DNA of 17,349 bases from Syntrophaceae bacterium UBA2192 (lineage in GTDB: Bacteria > Desulfobacterota > Syntrophia > Syntrophales > UBA2192). The notes beneath the pieces were generated by a model, which saw nothing but the letters and a program-made list of their open reading frames with translations, ran no database searches and had not been told where the DNA came from. Both the position numbers and the translations under genes were made by a program. Shown one piece after another: positions 1 through 6,117 of the stretch (position 1 is its first letter; each line of letters starts with the position of its first letter). The stretch covers positions 22,293 to 39,641 of the forward strand of contig DCVI01000065.1 of the NCBI GenBank assembly GCA_002327315.1, written 5' to 3'.

Positions 1-24
1 ACCCTCTTACCCTCTTACCCTCTC
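1..24. repeat. 8-bp tandem repeat ACCCTCTT x3 covering the hisA stop codon
   Basis: Three copies of ACCCTCTT (the last ends in C) run from the left edge into hisA. The hisA TAA stop (minus, 15-17) and its last codons are made from repeat units. The array may continue to the left of the window. The unit does not resemble a CRISPR repeat. Confidence 0.7.
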
Positions 25-746
25 GTTTTTGTCCTCCGGATGGCCTCCTCCAGATCGAGGGCGCCCGTGTAGAGGGCCTTGCCCGTGATCACGCCGAGAA
101 TGCCGGAAGCCGCCACGGCCAGGAGCCTGTCGATATCCCCGATGCCGGCGACACCGCCTGAGGCGATGACGGGAATCCTCACGGCTCGGGCGAGGCGCTC
201 CGTGGCGGGCACGTTCACCCCCGTTTCCATGCCGTCGCGGCTGATGTCCGTGTAGACGAGGGCGGCAAGCCCCAGTCCTTCGTAGCGCTTCGCAACGTCG
301 AGGACATCGGCGCCCGTGGCCTCCGTCCAGCCCTCGACGGCGACCATCCCATCCTTGGCGTCGATGCCGAGGATGATCCGGTCGGGGAATCGGCGGCAGG
401 CCTCGACGACGAACTCGCGGTTCTTCAGAGCCGCCGTGCCGAGGATGACCCAGCCGACACCCATTCCGAGATAGTACTCCACGGTCGCGAGTTCCCGGAT
501 TCCGCCTCCCAGTTCCATGGGAACGCTGACGGCGGACAGGATCTGCCGGATGACCCCGTCGTTGACGGGACGGCCTTCGCGGGAGCCGTCAAGGTCGACG
601 ATGTGAATGCGGTCTGCCCCCTTCGCGGCCCACCGGCAGGCCACTTCCACGGGATCCCCGCTGTATACGGTCTCCCTCTGGAAATCCCCCTGCAGGAGCC
701 GGACGCACTTGCCGCCCCGTAAGTCGATTGCTGGAATGATAATCAA
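15..746 (-). CDS. hisA: HisA, ProFAR isomerase of histidine biosynthesis
   Basis: This 243-residue protein matches the HisA (beta/alpha)8 barrel over its full length. HisA catalyses the Amadori-type isomerisation of ProFAR to PRFAR in the cytoplasm, the step before HisH/HisF. Visible hallmarks are the N-terminal strand IIIPAIDLRGG with catalytic Asp8, the second catalytic Asp in YTDISRDG (Asp167), and the phosphate-binding segments ELGGGIR, ILGTAA and IPVIASGGV. The start is TTG (744-746). No ATG fits, and a GGAG lies 9 nt upstream (minus strand), with Asp8 at the normal family position. It is the last his gene inside the window; hisF is expected just beyond the left edge, which is inference. 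The TAA stop is embedded in an 8-bp tandem repeat (1-24). A small perfect hairpin (762-777) lies just before the ribosome site. Confidence 0.97.
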   Translation of the reverse strand: MIIIPAIDLRGGKCVRLLQGDFQRETVYSGDPVEVACRWAAKGADRIHIVDLDGSREGRPVNDGVIRQILSAVSVPMELGGGIRELATVEYYLGMGVGWVILGTAALKNREFVVEACRRFPDRIILGIDAKDGMVAVEGWTEATGADVLDVAKRYEGLGLAALVYTDISRDGMETGVNVPATERLARAVRIPVIASGGVAGIGDIDRLLAVAASGILGVITGKALYTGALDLEEAIRRTKTRG

Positions 747-857
747 GGACTGTCGCTCCGGAACCGGTGGCCCGGTTCTGCTCCATAAAAAAGCCGGATT
801 CCGTCAACTCCCCGGGCGGGGCGCCGGACCGGCATTCCCTTTCGGTAAGCCGGGGAC
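747..857 (-). other. GC-rich structured gap before hisA (possible weak terminator and hairpin)
   Basis: On the minus strand this spacer contains a GCCGG...CCGGC pairing (829-833 with 793-797) enclosing a CCCC/GGGG stem, directly followed by six T (792-787). A perfect hairpin AACCGG-GCCA-CCGGTT (777-762) follows just upstream of the hisA ribosome site. The first could be a leaky terminator after the lipoprotein gene and the second could affect hisA translation. Both readings are inference. Confidence 0.3.
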
Positions 858-1547
858 TTATCGATACCCGGGGAAAGTTTTCAGTATTTCCTCGACGCCG
901 TCTTCGGCCAATTCCGCTGCCGTCACCCACTTGAGCCCCCTGCTGAAAAACGTCGATGCCTGCAGGACATTCTCGGAAAACGATTGCTGAGTCTTGTCGT
1001 AGATTCTCCCCCAGACCAGATCGCCGTCGCTCGACTGGATCATGTAGATCCCGAACGTGACCGACGCCGGGCGCTCAGCTGAATACGCATACCCTACCCG
1101 CTCCCGGAAACAGGACACGTAGCCGATTACGATGGCGTCGACCTCGAGGGCCTTGCCTGTCATCTGGAGCTGCTGCGTCACCGGGGCGTTCGGGTTGTCG
1201 CCTTTTACTTTCCGATAAACGGGATCGCTCTGGTAGGGCGGGATCACTGCAGGCTTGCCCGACTTCTCAAGTTTCTGGAGAAAAAGATCCTGCACGAGCC
1301 CCTCGACATTCTTGGGCAGGGCGCAGGTGGAATAAACGGTCCCGCCAACGGGGCAGCGGGCGACGCGGCTGCCATCGTCGGAGGTGAGTGTCTCGAAAGG
1401 CACGACGGCAATCTTCTTCGGGACGGCGGGCTCTTTTCCGGTCTCTGCCGTTCGCACCGGCGTGCTCGAGGCGCATCCCATGTGGATGGGCAAAAGGATG
1501 CAGAGGGCTGCAAAGAGTGCAAAACGGATTTTCGAAAAGGGCTTCAC
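858..1547 (-). CDS. putative outer-membrane lipoprotein of unknown function
   Basis: I cannot name a family with certainty. The 229-residue product begins with basic residues and a hydrophobic segment (about 8-24) ending in HMGC, so Cys25 is a likely lipidation site. The lipobox is not canonical, because His rather than Leu is at -3. The mature part has a strand-like KKIAVVPFE segment (about 45-53), a Cys pair (CPVGGTVYSTC), and later alternating hydrophobic stretches such as EVDAIVIGYVSC and SSDGDLVWGRIYD. This is the general look of CsgG/LpoB-like periplasmic lipoproteins of envelope assembly, offered only as an analogy. Translation starts at GTG (1545-1547) after a G-rich stretch. It lies between hisB (91 bp) and hisA (111 bp) on the same strand, a place where hisH is common in related operons. 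A terminator-like hairpin separates it from hisB, so it may be only partly co-transcribed. Confidence 0.75.
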   Translation of the reverse strand: MKPFSKIRFALFAALCILLPIHMGCASSTPVRTAETGKEPAVPKKIAVVPFETLTSDDGSRVARCPVGGTVYSTCALPKNVEGLVQDLFLQKLEKSGKPAVIPPYQSDPVYRKVKGDNPNAPVTQQLQMTGKALEVDAIVIGYVSCFRERVGYAYSAERPASVTFGIYMIQSSDGDLVWGRIYDKTQQSFSENVLQASTFFSRGLKWVTAAELAEDGVEEILKTFPGYR

Positions 1548-1604
1548 GCTAACCCCCGCCGGGATGCTCTGAGAATGGTGAAAGGGCGGAAAACAGAAAA
1601 GAAC

Positions 1605-1648
1605 AAAAAAAGAAGGCCTTCAAAAAACCCCTTTCGCGTCAAAGGGTT
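1605..1648 (-). terminator. Rho-independent terminator-like hairpin at the hisB stop
   Basis: Read on the minus strand, AACCCTTT (1648-1641), loop GACGCG, then AAAGGGGTT (1634-1626, one bulged G) is followed by TTTTTT. A perfect 10-bp palindrome GAAGGCCTTC (1621-1612) and a second T-run come next. The stem contains the hisB TGA (1641-1639), so a terminating ribosome would disrupt it. It may partly terminate or attenuate the operon before the lipoprotein gene and hisA. Confidence 0.55.
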
Positions 1649-2226
1649 CCCTTCGTGGAAAGGACCCCGCTGATGCGAGTATTCAGGGTTACGGCCTCCC
1701 GCAAGGCACGGGCAAATGCCTTGAAAATCGCCTCTGCGATATGATGGTTGTTCTTACCATACATGACGTTGACGTGCAAGGTCATTCCACTTTGGTCGGT
1801 GAAGGCCTTGAAGAACTCCCGGATGAGCGCGAGATCGAACGTCTTGATTTTCCGGACCCCGAAATCCACGCGGAACACGAGATAGGATCGACCCGACAAA
1901 TCGAGTTGAACCGCTGCGAGGCTCTCATCCATCGGGACCGTGGCGGAGCCGTAACGGTTGATCCCCGCTTTTTCTTTCAATGCCTCCCGGAAGGCCTTTC
2001 CCAGGCAAATCCCGATGTCCTCGACGAGGTGGTGATCGTCAACGTCCGTATCCCCGCTGCCCTTGACTGTCAGGTCGAAGAGGCCGTGCCGGGCCATGAG
2101 GGTAAGCATGTGATCGAGGAAAGGAATCGTTGTGGCGATCTTTCCCTTGCCCGTCCCATCGAGATCCAGAAGGATGCGGATATCCGTCTCCGACGTCTTC
2201 CGGTCGATCTTCGCCTTCCTGACCAT
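1639..2226 (-). CDS. hisB: HisB, imidazoleglycerol-phosphate dehydratase
   Basis: This 195-residue protein is the monofunctional IGPD. It dehydrates imidazole glycerol phosphate to imidazole acetol phosphate in the cytoplasm, using Mn2+. The two duplicated metal-binding signatures are clear: DDHHLVED (Asp63-Asp70) and NNHHIAEA (Asn159-Ala166). The FLDHML segment (about 36-41) and the C-terminal GVLSTKGTL are also typical. The length equals that of standalone bacterial IGPDs, with no fused HisB-N phosphatase. The start is ATG at 2224-2226, preceded by GGGGAGG with short spacing. It follows hisG after a 183-bp gap in which I see no gene. The stop codon lies inside a terminator-like stem. Confidence 0.97.
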   Translation of the reverse strand: MVRKAKIDRKTSETDIRILLDLDGTGKGKIATTIPFLDHMLTLMARHGLFDLTVKGSGDTDVDDHHLVEDIGICLGKAFREALKEKAGINRYGSATVPMDESLAAVQLDLSGRSYLVFRVDFGVRKIKTFDLALIREFFKAFTDQSGMTLHVNVMYGKNNHHIAEAIFKAFARALREAVTLNTRISGVLSTKGTL

Positions 2227-2409
2227 CTTTCCTCCCCTCTTGGGCCGTAACGTGCTGACGGTCTGTAAGGTACAATCCTGGCTGTGACCAAATGTCTGTG
2301 AAATTAGGAAGCGAGGACGAGCAGAAGATCGGATTTGAAATCCGTTTCTCTTGTCCGCTCTTCCGAGGATCCTATCTTCCTACCTTCACGAACGCGGAGA
2401 CTCGGCCAA
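2227..2409. other. hisG-hisB spacer, no gene seen
   Basis: This 183-bp spacer is long for an operon. It contains only a small perfect hairpin CGGATT-TGA-AATCCG (2330-2344). I found no convincing promoter, terminator or small gene on either strand. Confidence 0.5.
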
Positions 2410-3282
2410 TCATACCACTTTGTTGAGAGCGTACTCTATAATCCCCTCCGCTCCCGCCTCCTGCAGAAGGGGAATGAGGTCGCGGATGATGCTGCTGTCC
2501 ACGACCGTCTCCACGGCGAACCACTCCTCGTTGTAGAGGTTCGAGATGGTGGGCGCCTTCAGGGAGGGGAGCAGCAGGATCACGCGGCCCAGGTTTTCCT
2601 TGGAGACGTTCATCTTGATGACCACCTTCCCCATGCCCAGAAGCGAGCCCTTGAGCATCGTCCGGATCTGCTCGATCTTACGGCGCTTCCAGGGATCCTC
2701 CCAGGCATCCTTGTTGGCGATGAGCTGGGTGTTGGTCCGCATCAGCTCGTGCACGATGCGCAGCCGGTTCGCCTTGATGGTGCTCCCTGTCTCGGTGACT
2801 TCCACGATGGCATCGACAAGACTCTCGACAACCTTCGCTTCCGTCGCCCCCCAGGAGAACTCCACCTTGACGTCGATATTGCGCTCCCTGAAGTAGCGCT
2901 TCGTGAAGTTGACGAGCTCCGTGGAGATCTTCTTTCCCTGGAGATCCTCGATTTTCGTGACAGGCGAATCCTCGCGGACGACGAGGACCCAGCGGGCGGG
3001 TCTGGCCAGCACCTTGGAGTAGACCAGGTCCTCGACGACGACGACGTCCGACTCGTTCTCGGTGACCCAGTCATGGCCCGTCAGGCCCAGATCCAGGGTT
3101 CCCGCCTCGATGTATTTGGACATCTCCTGGGCCCTCGCCAGGGAGCAGGAGATCTCTTCGTCGTCGATGTCCGGGAAGTAGCTGCGGCTGTCGTAGCTGA
3201 TCCGCCATCCCGCCCTCTTGAACAGATCGACCGTATTGGACTCGAGGCTCCCTTTCGGAATGCCCAACTTGAGTTTTTTCAT
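2410..3282 (-). CDS. hisG: HisG, ATP phosphoribosyltransferase, long form
   Basis: HisG condenses ATP with PRPP, the first committed and feedback-regulated step of histidine synthesis. The 290-residue length includes the catalytic bilobal domain (about 1-210) and a C-terminal HisG_C regulatory domain (about 215-290). This is therefore the homohexameric long form that does not need HisZ. Visible marks are the N-terminal LKLGIPKGSLE, DLGLTGHDW, and the PRPP-binding loop EVTETGSTIKANRL. The ATP/histidine-regulatory domain begins near GKVVIKMNV. The ATG (3280-3282) overlaps the hisI TGA by 4 bp (ATGA), which fixes the start and implies translational coupling. A longer in-frame extension upstream would only read through hisI out of frame and was not used. 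Confidence 0.97.
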   Translation of the reverse strand: MKKLKLGIPKGSLESNTVDLFKRAGWRISYDSRSYFPDIDDEEISCSLARAQEMSKYIEAGTLDLGLTGHDWVTENESDVVVVEDLVYSKVLARPARWVLVVREDSPVTKIEDLQGKKISTELVNFTKRYFRERNIDVKVEFSWGATEAKVVESLVDAIVEVTETGSTIKANRLRIVHELMRTNTQLIANKDAWEDPWKRRKIEQIRTMLKGSLLGMGKVVIKMNVSKENLGRVILLLPSLKAPTISNLYNEEWFAVETVVDSSIIRDLIPLLQEAGAEGIIEYALNKVV

Positions 3283-3653
3283 TTGTAGACATCCTTCGGA
3301 TTGAAGATGAGCTCGCCCACGATTTCCTCCCGGCCGCCGGATACCTTCCGGTAGAAGCACGAGCGGTACCCCGTGTGACAGGCCGCCCTGCCGACCTGGT
3401 CCACCAGGAGCAGGATCGTGTCGTTGTCGCAGTCGATCCGGATCTCCTTGACCATCTGTACGTTTCCCGAGGTTTCCCCCTTGACCCAGAGCTCGTTTCG
3501 GGATCGGCTCCAGTAGGTGGCCTTTCCCGTTTCGAGGGTCTTGCGCCAAGAGAGCTCGTTCATATAGGCCAGCATCAGGACTTCCTTCGTGACATCATCC
3601 TGAACGACGGCGGGAACGAGGCCGCCGCTTTTCTTGAAATCGGGTTCCACCAT
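3279..3653 (-). CDS. hisI: HisI, phosphoribosyl-AMP cyclohydrolase
   Basis: HisI opens the adenine ring of PR-AMP, the third step of histidine synthesis. The 124-residue form starting MVEPDF has the usual length for a standalone cyclohydrolase, with no HisE domain fused. Metal-binding residues are present: the DCDND motif (Asp74-Asp78) for Mg2+, and Cys75, Cys92, His93 and Cys99 in CHTGYRSCFYR for Zn2+. The motif WVKGETSGN is typical. I chose ATG 3651-3653 from family length; an AAGGAG lies 15 nt upstream, somewhat far. An upstream in-frame ATG at 3693-3695 (MSRADA) is the main alternative. Any start near 3806 is excluded because the likely promoter lies there. It is the first gene of the his operon. 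Confidence 0.93.
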   Translation of the reverse strand: MVEPDFKKSGGLVPAVVQDDVTKEVLMLAYMNELSWRKTLETGKATYWSRSRNELWVKGETSGNVQMVKEIRIDCDNDTILLLVDQVGRAACHTGYRSCFYRKVSGGREEIVGELIFNPKDVYK

Positions 3654-3731
3654 GATCGTTGTTCCGTTCTCCTTTACCGCATCGGCACGAGACATCAACC
3701 TGCGGGGGAAAAAAGGATTTCGCCCATTTTC

Positions 3732-3761
3732 CGGAAGCCTGAAGCCTGATGCCCGATGCCT
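3732..3761. repeat. degenerate 7-bp repeat (GAAGCCT-like) in the his leader
   Basis: Direct tandem copies of a GAAGCCT / GATGCCC-type heptamer occupy about 30 bp of the hisI 5' leader. A related low-complexity stretch follows the TreZ-like gene near 14124-14152. Confidence 0.5.
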
Positions 3762-3777
3762 GTTTATGTGACGGGTA

Positions 3778-3806
3778 ATCCTAAGGAAATGACCCGATTT
3801 TATCAA
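3778..3806 (-). promoter_or_regulatory. sigma70-like promoter of the his operon
   Basis: On the minus strand, TTGATA (3806-3801, 5/6 to consensus) is followed after exactly 17 bp by TAGGAT (3783-3778, 4/6). Transcription would start near 3771, giving a leader of about 118 nt before the hisI ATG. The leader shows no run of His codons, so I see no classical his attenuator. Confidence 0.55.
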
Positions 3807-3825
3807 GCACTATTTTCTTTTCGTC

Positions 3826-3854
3826 TTGCCTGGCCCTGCATTTTGTGTTAGAAA
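3826..3854 (+). promoter_or_regulatory. possible promoter of the small membrane-protein gene
   Basis: TTGCCT (3826-3831), 17 bp, then TAGAAA (3849-3854), each 4/6 to consensus. It is back-to-back with the his promoter and upstream of the gene at 3948, so the two transcription units would diverge from here. Confidence 0.35.
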
Positions 3855-3947
3855 AAAGACCGTCTTTTCTCCGGGTTAGAGACACGGCAGGAATTACGGA
3901 AACGCTACAGGCACTTCAGAACGCGTACGGAACGGAGGGCTAAATCG

Positions 3948-4238
3948 ATGTCAGTCTTAATCGGCGGCGGCGTATCGGTCATGCTGGGCCTGGTCCTGCT
4001 TATCTTCTGGTACAAGCACTTTCTCGTTCTCCTCATGGGGGCGGTCCCGATCCTTCTCATCATGGGCGGGGCTCTCGCCGTTTACGTGGGCCTCGACGAG
4101 CTGAAGGACAAGATCCGCGAGACCCAGGAAAAGGAAAAAGAGGAACTCAACAAGGCCCGGGCCGAGCTCGAGAGGGCCAAGGCGGAGGCCGACAAATACC
4201 GCGAGGAGCTGGAGAAGCTCAAGGACACCAAAGAGTGA
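3948..4238 (+). CDS. small two-helix membrane protein with C-terminal coiled coil
   Basis: I do not recognise a named family. The 96-residue product has two hydrophobic segments (about 2-22 and 24-49) separated by a short basic turn, YKH. A highly charged helix rich in Glu, Lys and Ala follows (about 50-95), with heptad-like spacing that predicts a coiled coil. The likely topology is a helical hairpin in the inner membrane with the coiled coil in the cytoplasm. The start ATG has a good GGAGG 9 nt upstream. It is divergent from the his operon and upstream of the TRAP operon, with no overlap or tight spacing to tie it functionally to either. It could be a scaffold or an assembly factor, which is speculation. 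Confidence 0.8.
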   Translation: MSVLIGGGVSVMLGLVLLIFWYKHFLVLLMGAVPILLIMGGALAVYVGLDELKDKIRETQEKEKEELNKARAELERAKAEADKYREELEKLKDTKE

Positions 4239-4332
4239 CGCGCCCCCGGTCCCGGCCAAAAACACCTTGACAGGAGTCGGAAAATCCAATAACGGAATAA
4301 CACTGTTCAGCGAAAAAAGGGTTTAAAACGGC

Positions 4333-4401
4333 ATGAACATCGTCACATTCCTGAATCAACCGAACGAATCCCGCCTCCGTCAGTACTCCTACATGTATTG
4401 A
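4333..4401 (+). CDS. possible Tyr-rich leader peptide (22 aa)
   Basis: This short frame starts with ATG and ends in QYSYMY-stop, so three of its last five codons are Tyr. An AAGGG lies 11 nt upstream, a poor but possible ribosome site. Its stop codon ends one base before a 14-bp hairpin. That layout resembles a transcription-attenuation leader for the dctPQM genes, but the frame is so short that chance is a real alternative. Confidence 0.3.
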   Translation: MNIVTFLNQPNESRLRQYSYMY

Positions 4402-4402
4402 T

Positions 4403-4436
4403 GCCTGCTGTTCACCCCCCAGGTGGGCATGCAGGC
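4403..4436 (+). promoter_or_regulatory. strong hairpin upstream of dctP
   Basis: GCCTGCTGTTCACC (4403-4416) pairs with GGTGGGCA (4422-4429) and, after one bulged T, GCAGGC (4431-4436). The loop is CCCCA and TTT follows. It could be a weak terminator for the upstream small gene, or an attenuator or RNA-stability element of the TRAP transcript. Confidence 0.5.
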
Positions 4437-4571
4437 TTTCCGGAACACCCCGCGTTTTTCACGGTTTATCCCATAGAAGCGTCAGCGGAACCGTTTCTTT
4501 GCTTCCGGCCGACGACGGGATCCTGTCAATGGTCGCATCGGACAACCAGTGTCAACTTGGAGGGCAAAATC

Positions 4572-5603
4572 ATGAGAAGGGGAACAACGGCAGTTCTGTC
4601 TATCATTTTTCTGCTTGCGGCGGCAATCACGTTCGGCTCGTCGACGGCAGCCGGGGCGGCAACCAGCCTGACCTACAGCATCTTCTTCCCGCCCACGCAC
4701 GCCCAGACAAAGGCGGCAGAGGCCTGGGCGAAGGAGATCGAGAAGCGCAGCGCGGGCAATGTCAAGATCTCCGTCTTCCCAGGGGGGACGCTGACCCCGG
4801 CCGACCAGTGCTATGACGGCGTCGTCAAGGGGATTTCCGACATCGGCATGTCCGCCTTCGCATACACCAGAGGCCGCTTCCCCGCTATGGAGGCCCTCGA
4901 TCTTCCCCTCGGGTACCCGAACGGGCGGGTGGCCACCCGCGTGGCCTACGAATTCTACCTGTCCATGAAACCCAAGGCCCTCGAGAATGTGAAGGTCCTC
5001 TACCTGCACGCCCACGGTCCCGGCCTTTTGCACACGAAGAAGCCCGTGAAGAAACTCGAAGACCTCAAGGGAATGAAGGTCCGCTCGACGGGCTTCAGCG
5101 CAAAAGTCGTCGAGGCCCTCGGCGCCGTTCCCGTGGCCATGCCGCAGGGAGAAACCTACGAGGCGCTCAGCAAGGGGATCGTGGATGGGACGATCGGCCC
5201 CATCGAGGTGCTCAAGGGCTGGAAGCAGGCCGAGGTGATCAAATCCACGACGGACTGTTTCGACGTGGGCTACACGACAGCCTTCTTCGTTGTCATGAAC
5301 CTCAAGAAGTGGAACTCCCTTCCCCCCGATGTCCGCAAGGTCTTCGAGGATACGAGCCGCGAGTGGGTCGACGTGCACGGCAAGGCATGGGATGAGGCCG
5401 ACAAGGAGGGCCGGGCCTTCACACTGAGCCTCGGCAACCAGATCATCACCCTGCCGGCGCAGGAGAGCGTCCGCTGGAAGAAGGCCGTCAGGCCCACGAT
5501 CGAGGAGTACATCAAGAACGCGGACCAAAAGGGTGTATCGGGCCGCAAGTCCGTAACGCAGGCCGAAACCCTGATCGCGAAATACCGGAAGCAGTACAAA
5601 TAA
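4572..5603 (+). CDS. dctP: DctP-type TRAP transporter substrate-binding protein
   Basis: This is the periplasmic receptor of a tripartite ATP-independent transporter, which delivers an organic acid to the DctQM permease using an ion gradient. The 343-residue precursor has an RR start and a hydrophobic signal peptide (about 1-30) with an AxA-type cleavage near TAAGA. The mature part follows the DctP fold: FFPPTHAQTKAAEAWAKEIE, a GGTL segment, and LKGMKVRS with the conserved carboxylate-binding Arg171. The later PVAMPQGETYEAL segment and the FVVMN strand are also typical. The start ATG at 4572 is set by the signal peptide and GGAGG 8 nt upstream; a longer frame from 4398 lacks such support. It leads an operon with dctQ 25 bp downstream. 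The substrate is unknown; carboxylates such as dicarboxylates, keto acids or aromatic acids are possible. Confidence 0.93.
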   Translation: MRRGTTAVLSIIFLLAAAITFGSSTAAGAATSLTYSIFFPPTHAQTKAAEAWAKEIEKRSAGNVKISVFPGGTLTPADQCYDGVVKGISDIGMSAFAYTRGRFPAMEALDLPLGYPNGRVATRVAYEFYLSMKPKALENVKVLYLHAHGPGLLHTKKPVKKLEDLKGMKVRSTGFSAKVVEALGAVPVAMPQGETYEALSKGIVDGTIGPIEVLKGWKQAEVIKSTTDCFDVGYTTAFFVVMNLKKWNSLPPDVRKVFEDTSREWVDVHGKAWDEADKEGRAFTLSLGNQIITLPAQESVRWKKAVRPTIEEYIKNADQKGVSGRKSVTQAETLIAKYRKQYK

Positions 5604-5628
5604 TCGAACCGAAGAGGAAATATCGTCC

Positions 5629-6117
5629 GTGCTTCGCACGATAGCGAAATCGATGGATCGGGTCTCTGTCCGGATTAACGGGGTCTCGGCGGCGGCGGTC
5701 GTCTTCATCATGCTGCTGACCTGCGCCGACGTCGTCATGCGCCTCTTTGACAGGCCGATCCCCGGAACCTATGAGCTGGTGGGCTACTTCGGGGCGGTGA
5801 TCGTCGCCTTCGCGCTGGCCTACACCTTCGTCGAGCGGGGCCACATCTCCGTGGAGCTTCTCGTCGACCGCCTGCCCGCAAGGCCGCGGGCCTTCATTGA
5901 GGGAACGGGATACCTCCTGTCGGCTGTTCTGTTCGGCCTGCTTGCCTGGCAATGCCAGGTGTACGCGATGGACCTTCTCGAGAGCGGGGAGGTTTCCCCC
6001 ACCATCGGGATCCCGACGTGGCCCTTCGTCTTCAGCCTCACGGCGGGGTGCGGGATGCTCTCGCTCGTGCTCTTCCTGGAGGCCCTCCGGCAGTTGAAAA
6101 AGGGGCTTGCACCATGA
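5629..6117 (+). CDS. dctQ: DctQ-type small permease subunit of TRAP transporter
   Basis: The 162-residue protein is the small four-helix inner-membrane subunit, which joins the binding protein to the large permease. Hydrophobic segments lie at about 20-38, 50-70, 88-110 and 128-152. The family signature is seen in VVMRLFDRPIPGTYELVGYFG, where the conserved Glu follows the first helix, and in ERGHISVELLV after the second helix. The start used is GTG at 5629, with AGAGGA 10 nt upstream. An in-frame ATG at 5653 is possible and would shorten the N-terminus by 8 residues. It is 25 bp after dctP, and its TGA overlaps the dctM ATG by 4 bp (ATGA). Confidence 0.92.
   Translation: MLRTIAKSMDRVSVRINGVSAAAVVFIMLLTCADVVMRLFDRPIPGTYELVGYFGAVIVAFALAYTFVERGHISVELLVDRLPARPRAFIEGTGYLLSAVLFGLLAWQCQVYAMDLLESGEVSPTIGIPTWPFVFSLTAGCGMLSLVLFLEALRQLKKGLAP

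Larger units (their letters stand above)
4239..4571 (+). other. 333-bp leader region upstream of the TRAP operon
   Basis: No full-size gene is present. It holds a perfect TTGACA (4267-4272) with only a poor -10 (TAACGG at 4290-4295), a possible 22-codon leader reading frame (4333-4401), a strong hairpin (4403-4436), and the dctP ribosome site GGAGG ending 8 nt before ATG 4572. I saw no convincing sigma54 -24/-12 element. Confidence 0.5.

Noticed and set aside
2335..3288. 317-codon plus-strand frame opposite hisG
   Set aside because: Shadow of hisG, whose identity and 4-bp overlap with hisI are clear.
3654..3771. Classical his attenuator with a His-codon leader peptide
   Set aside because: The leader has only scattered CAT triplets, no run of His codons in a short frame, and no clear terminator stem.
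3279..3806. 175-codon HisI starting at 3806
   Set aside because: That start coincides with the -35 element of the his promoter, and the extension has no HisI similarity.
4405..4445. Sigma54 promoter upstream of dctP
   Set aside because: The GG and GC pairs near TGGGCATGCAGGC are 8 rather than 10 bp apart, and the sequence is explained by the hairpin.
4482..5738. 418-codon minus-strand frame opposite dctP
   Set aside because: Shadow of the TRAP binding protein; composition is not protein-like.
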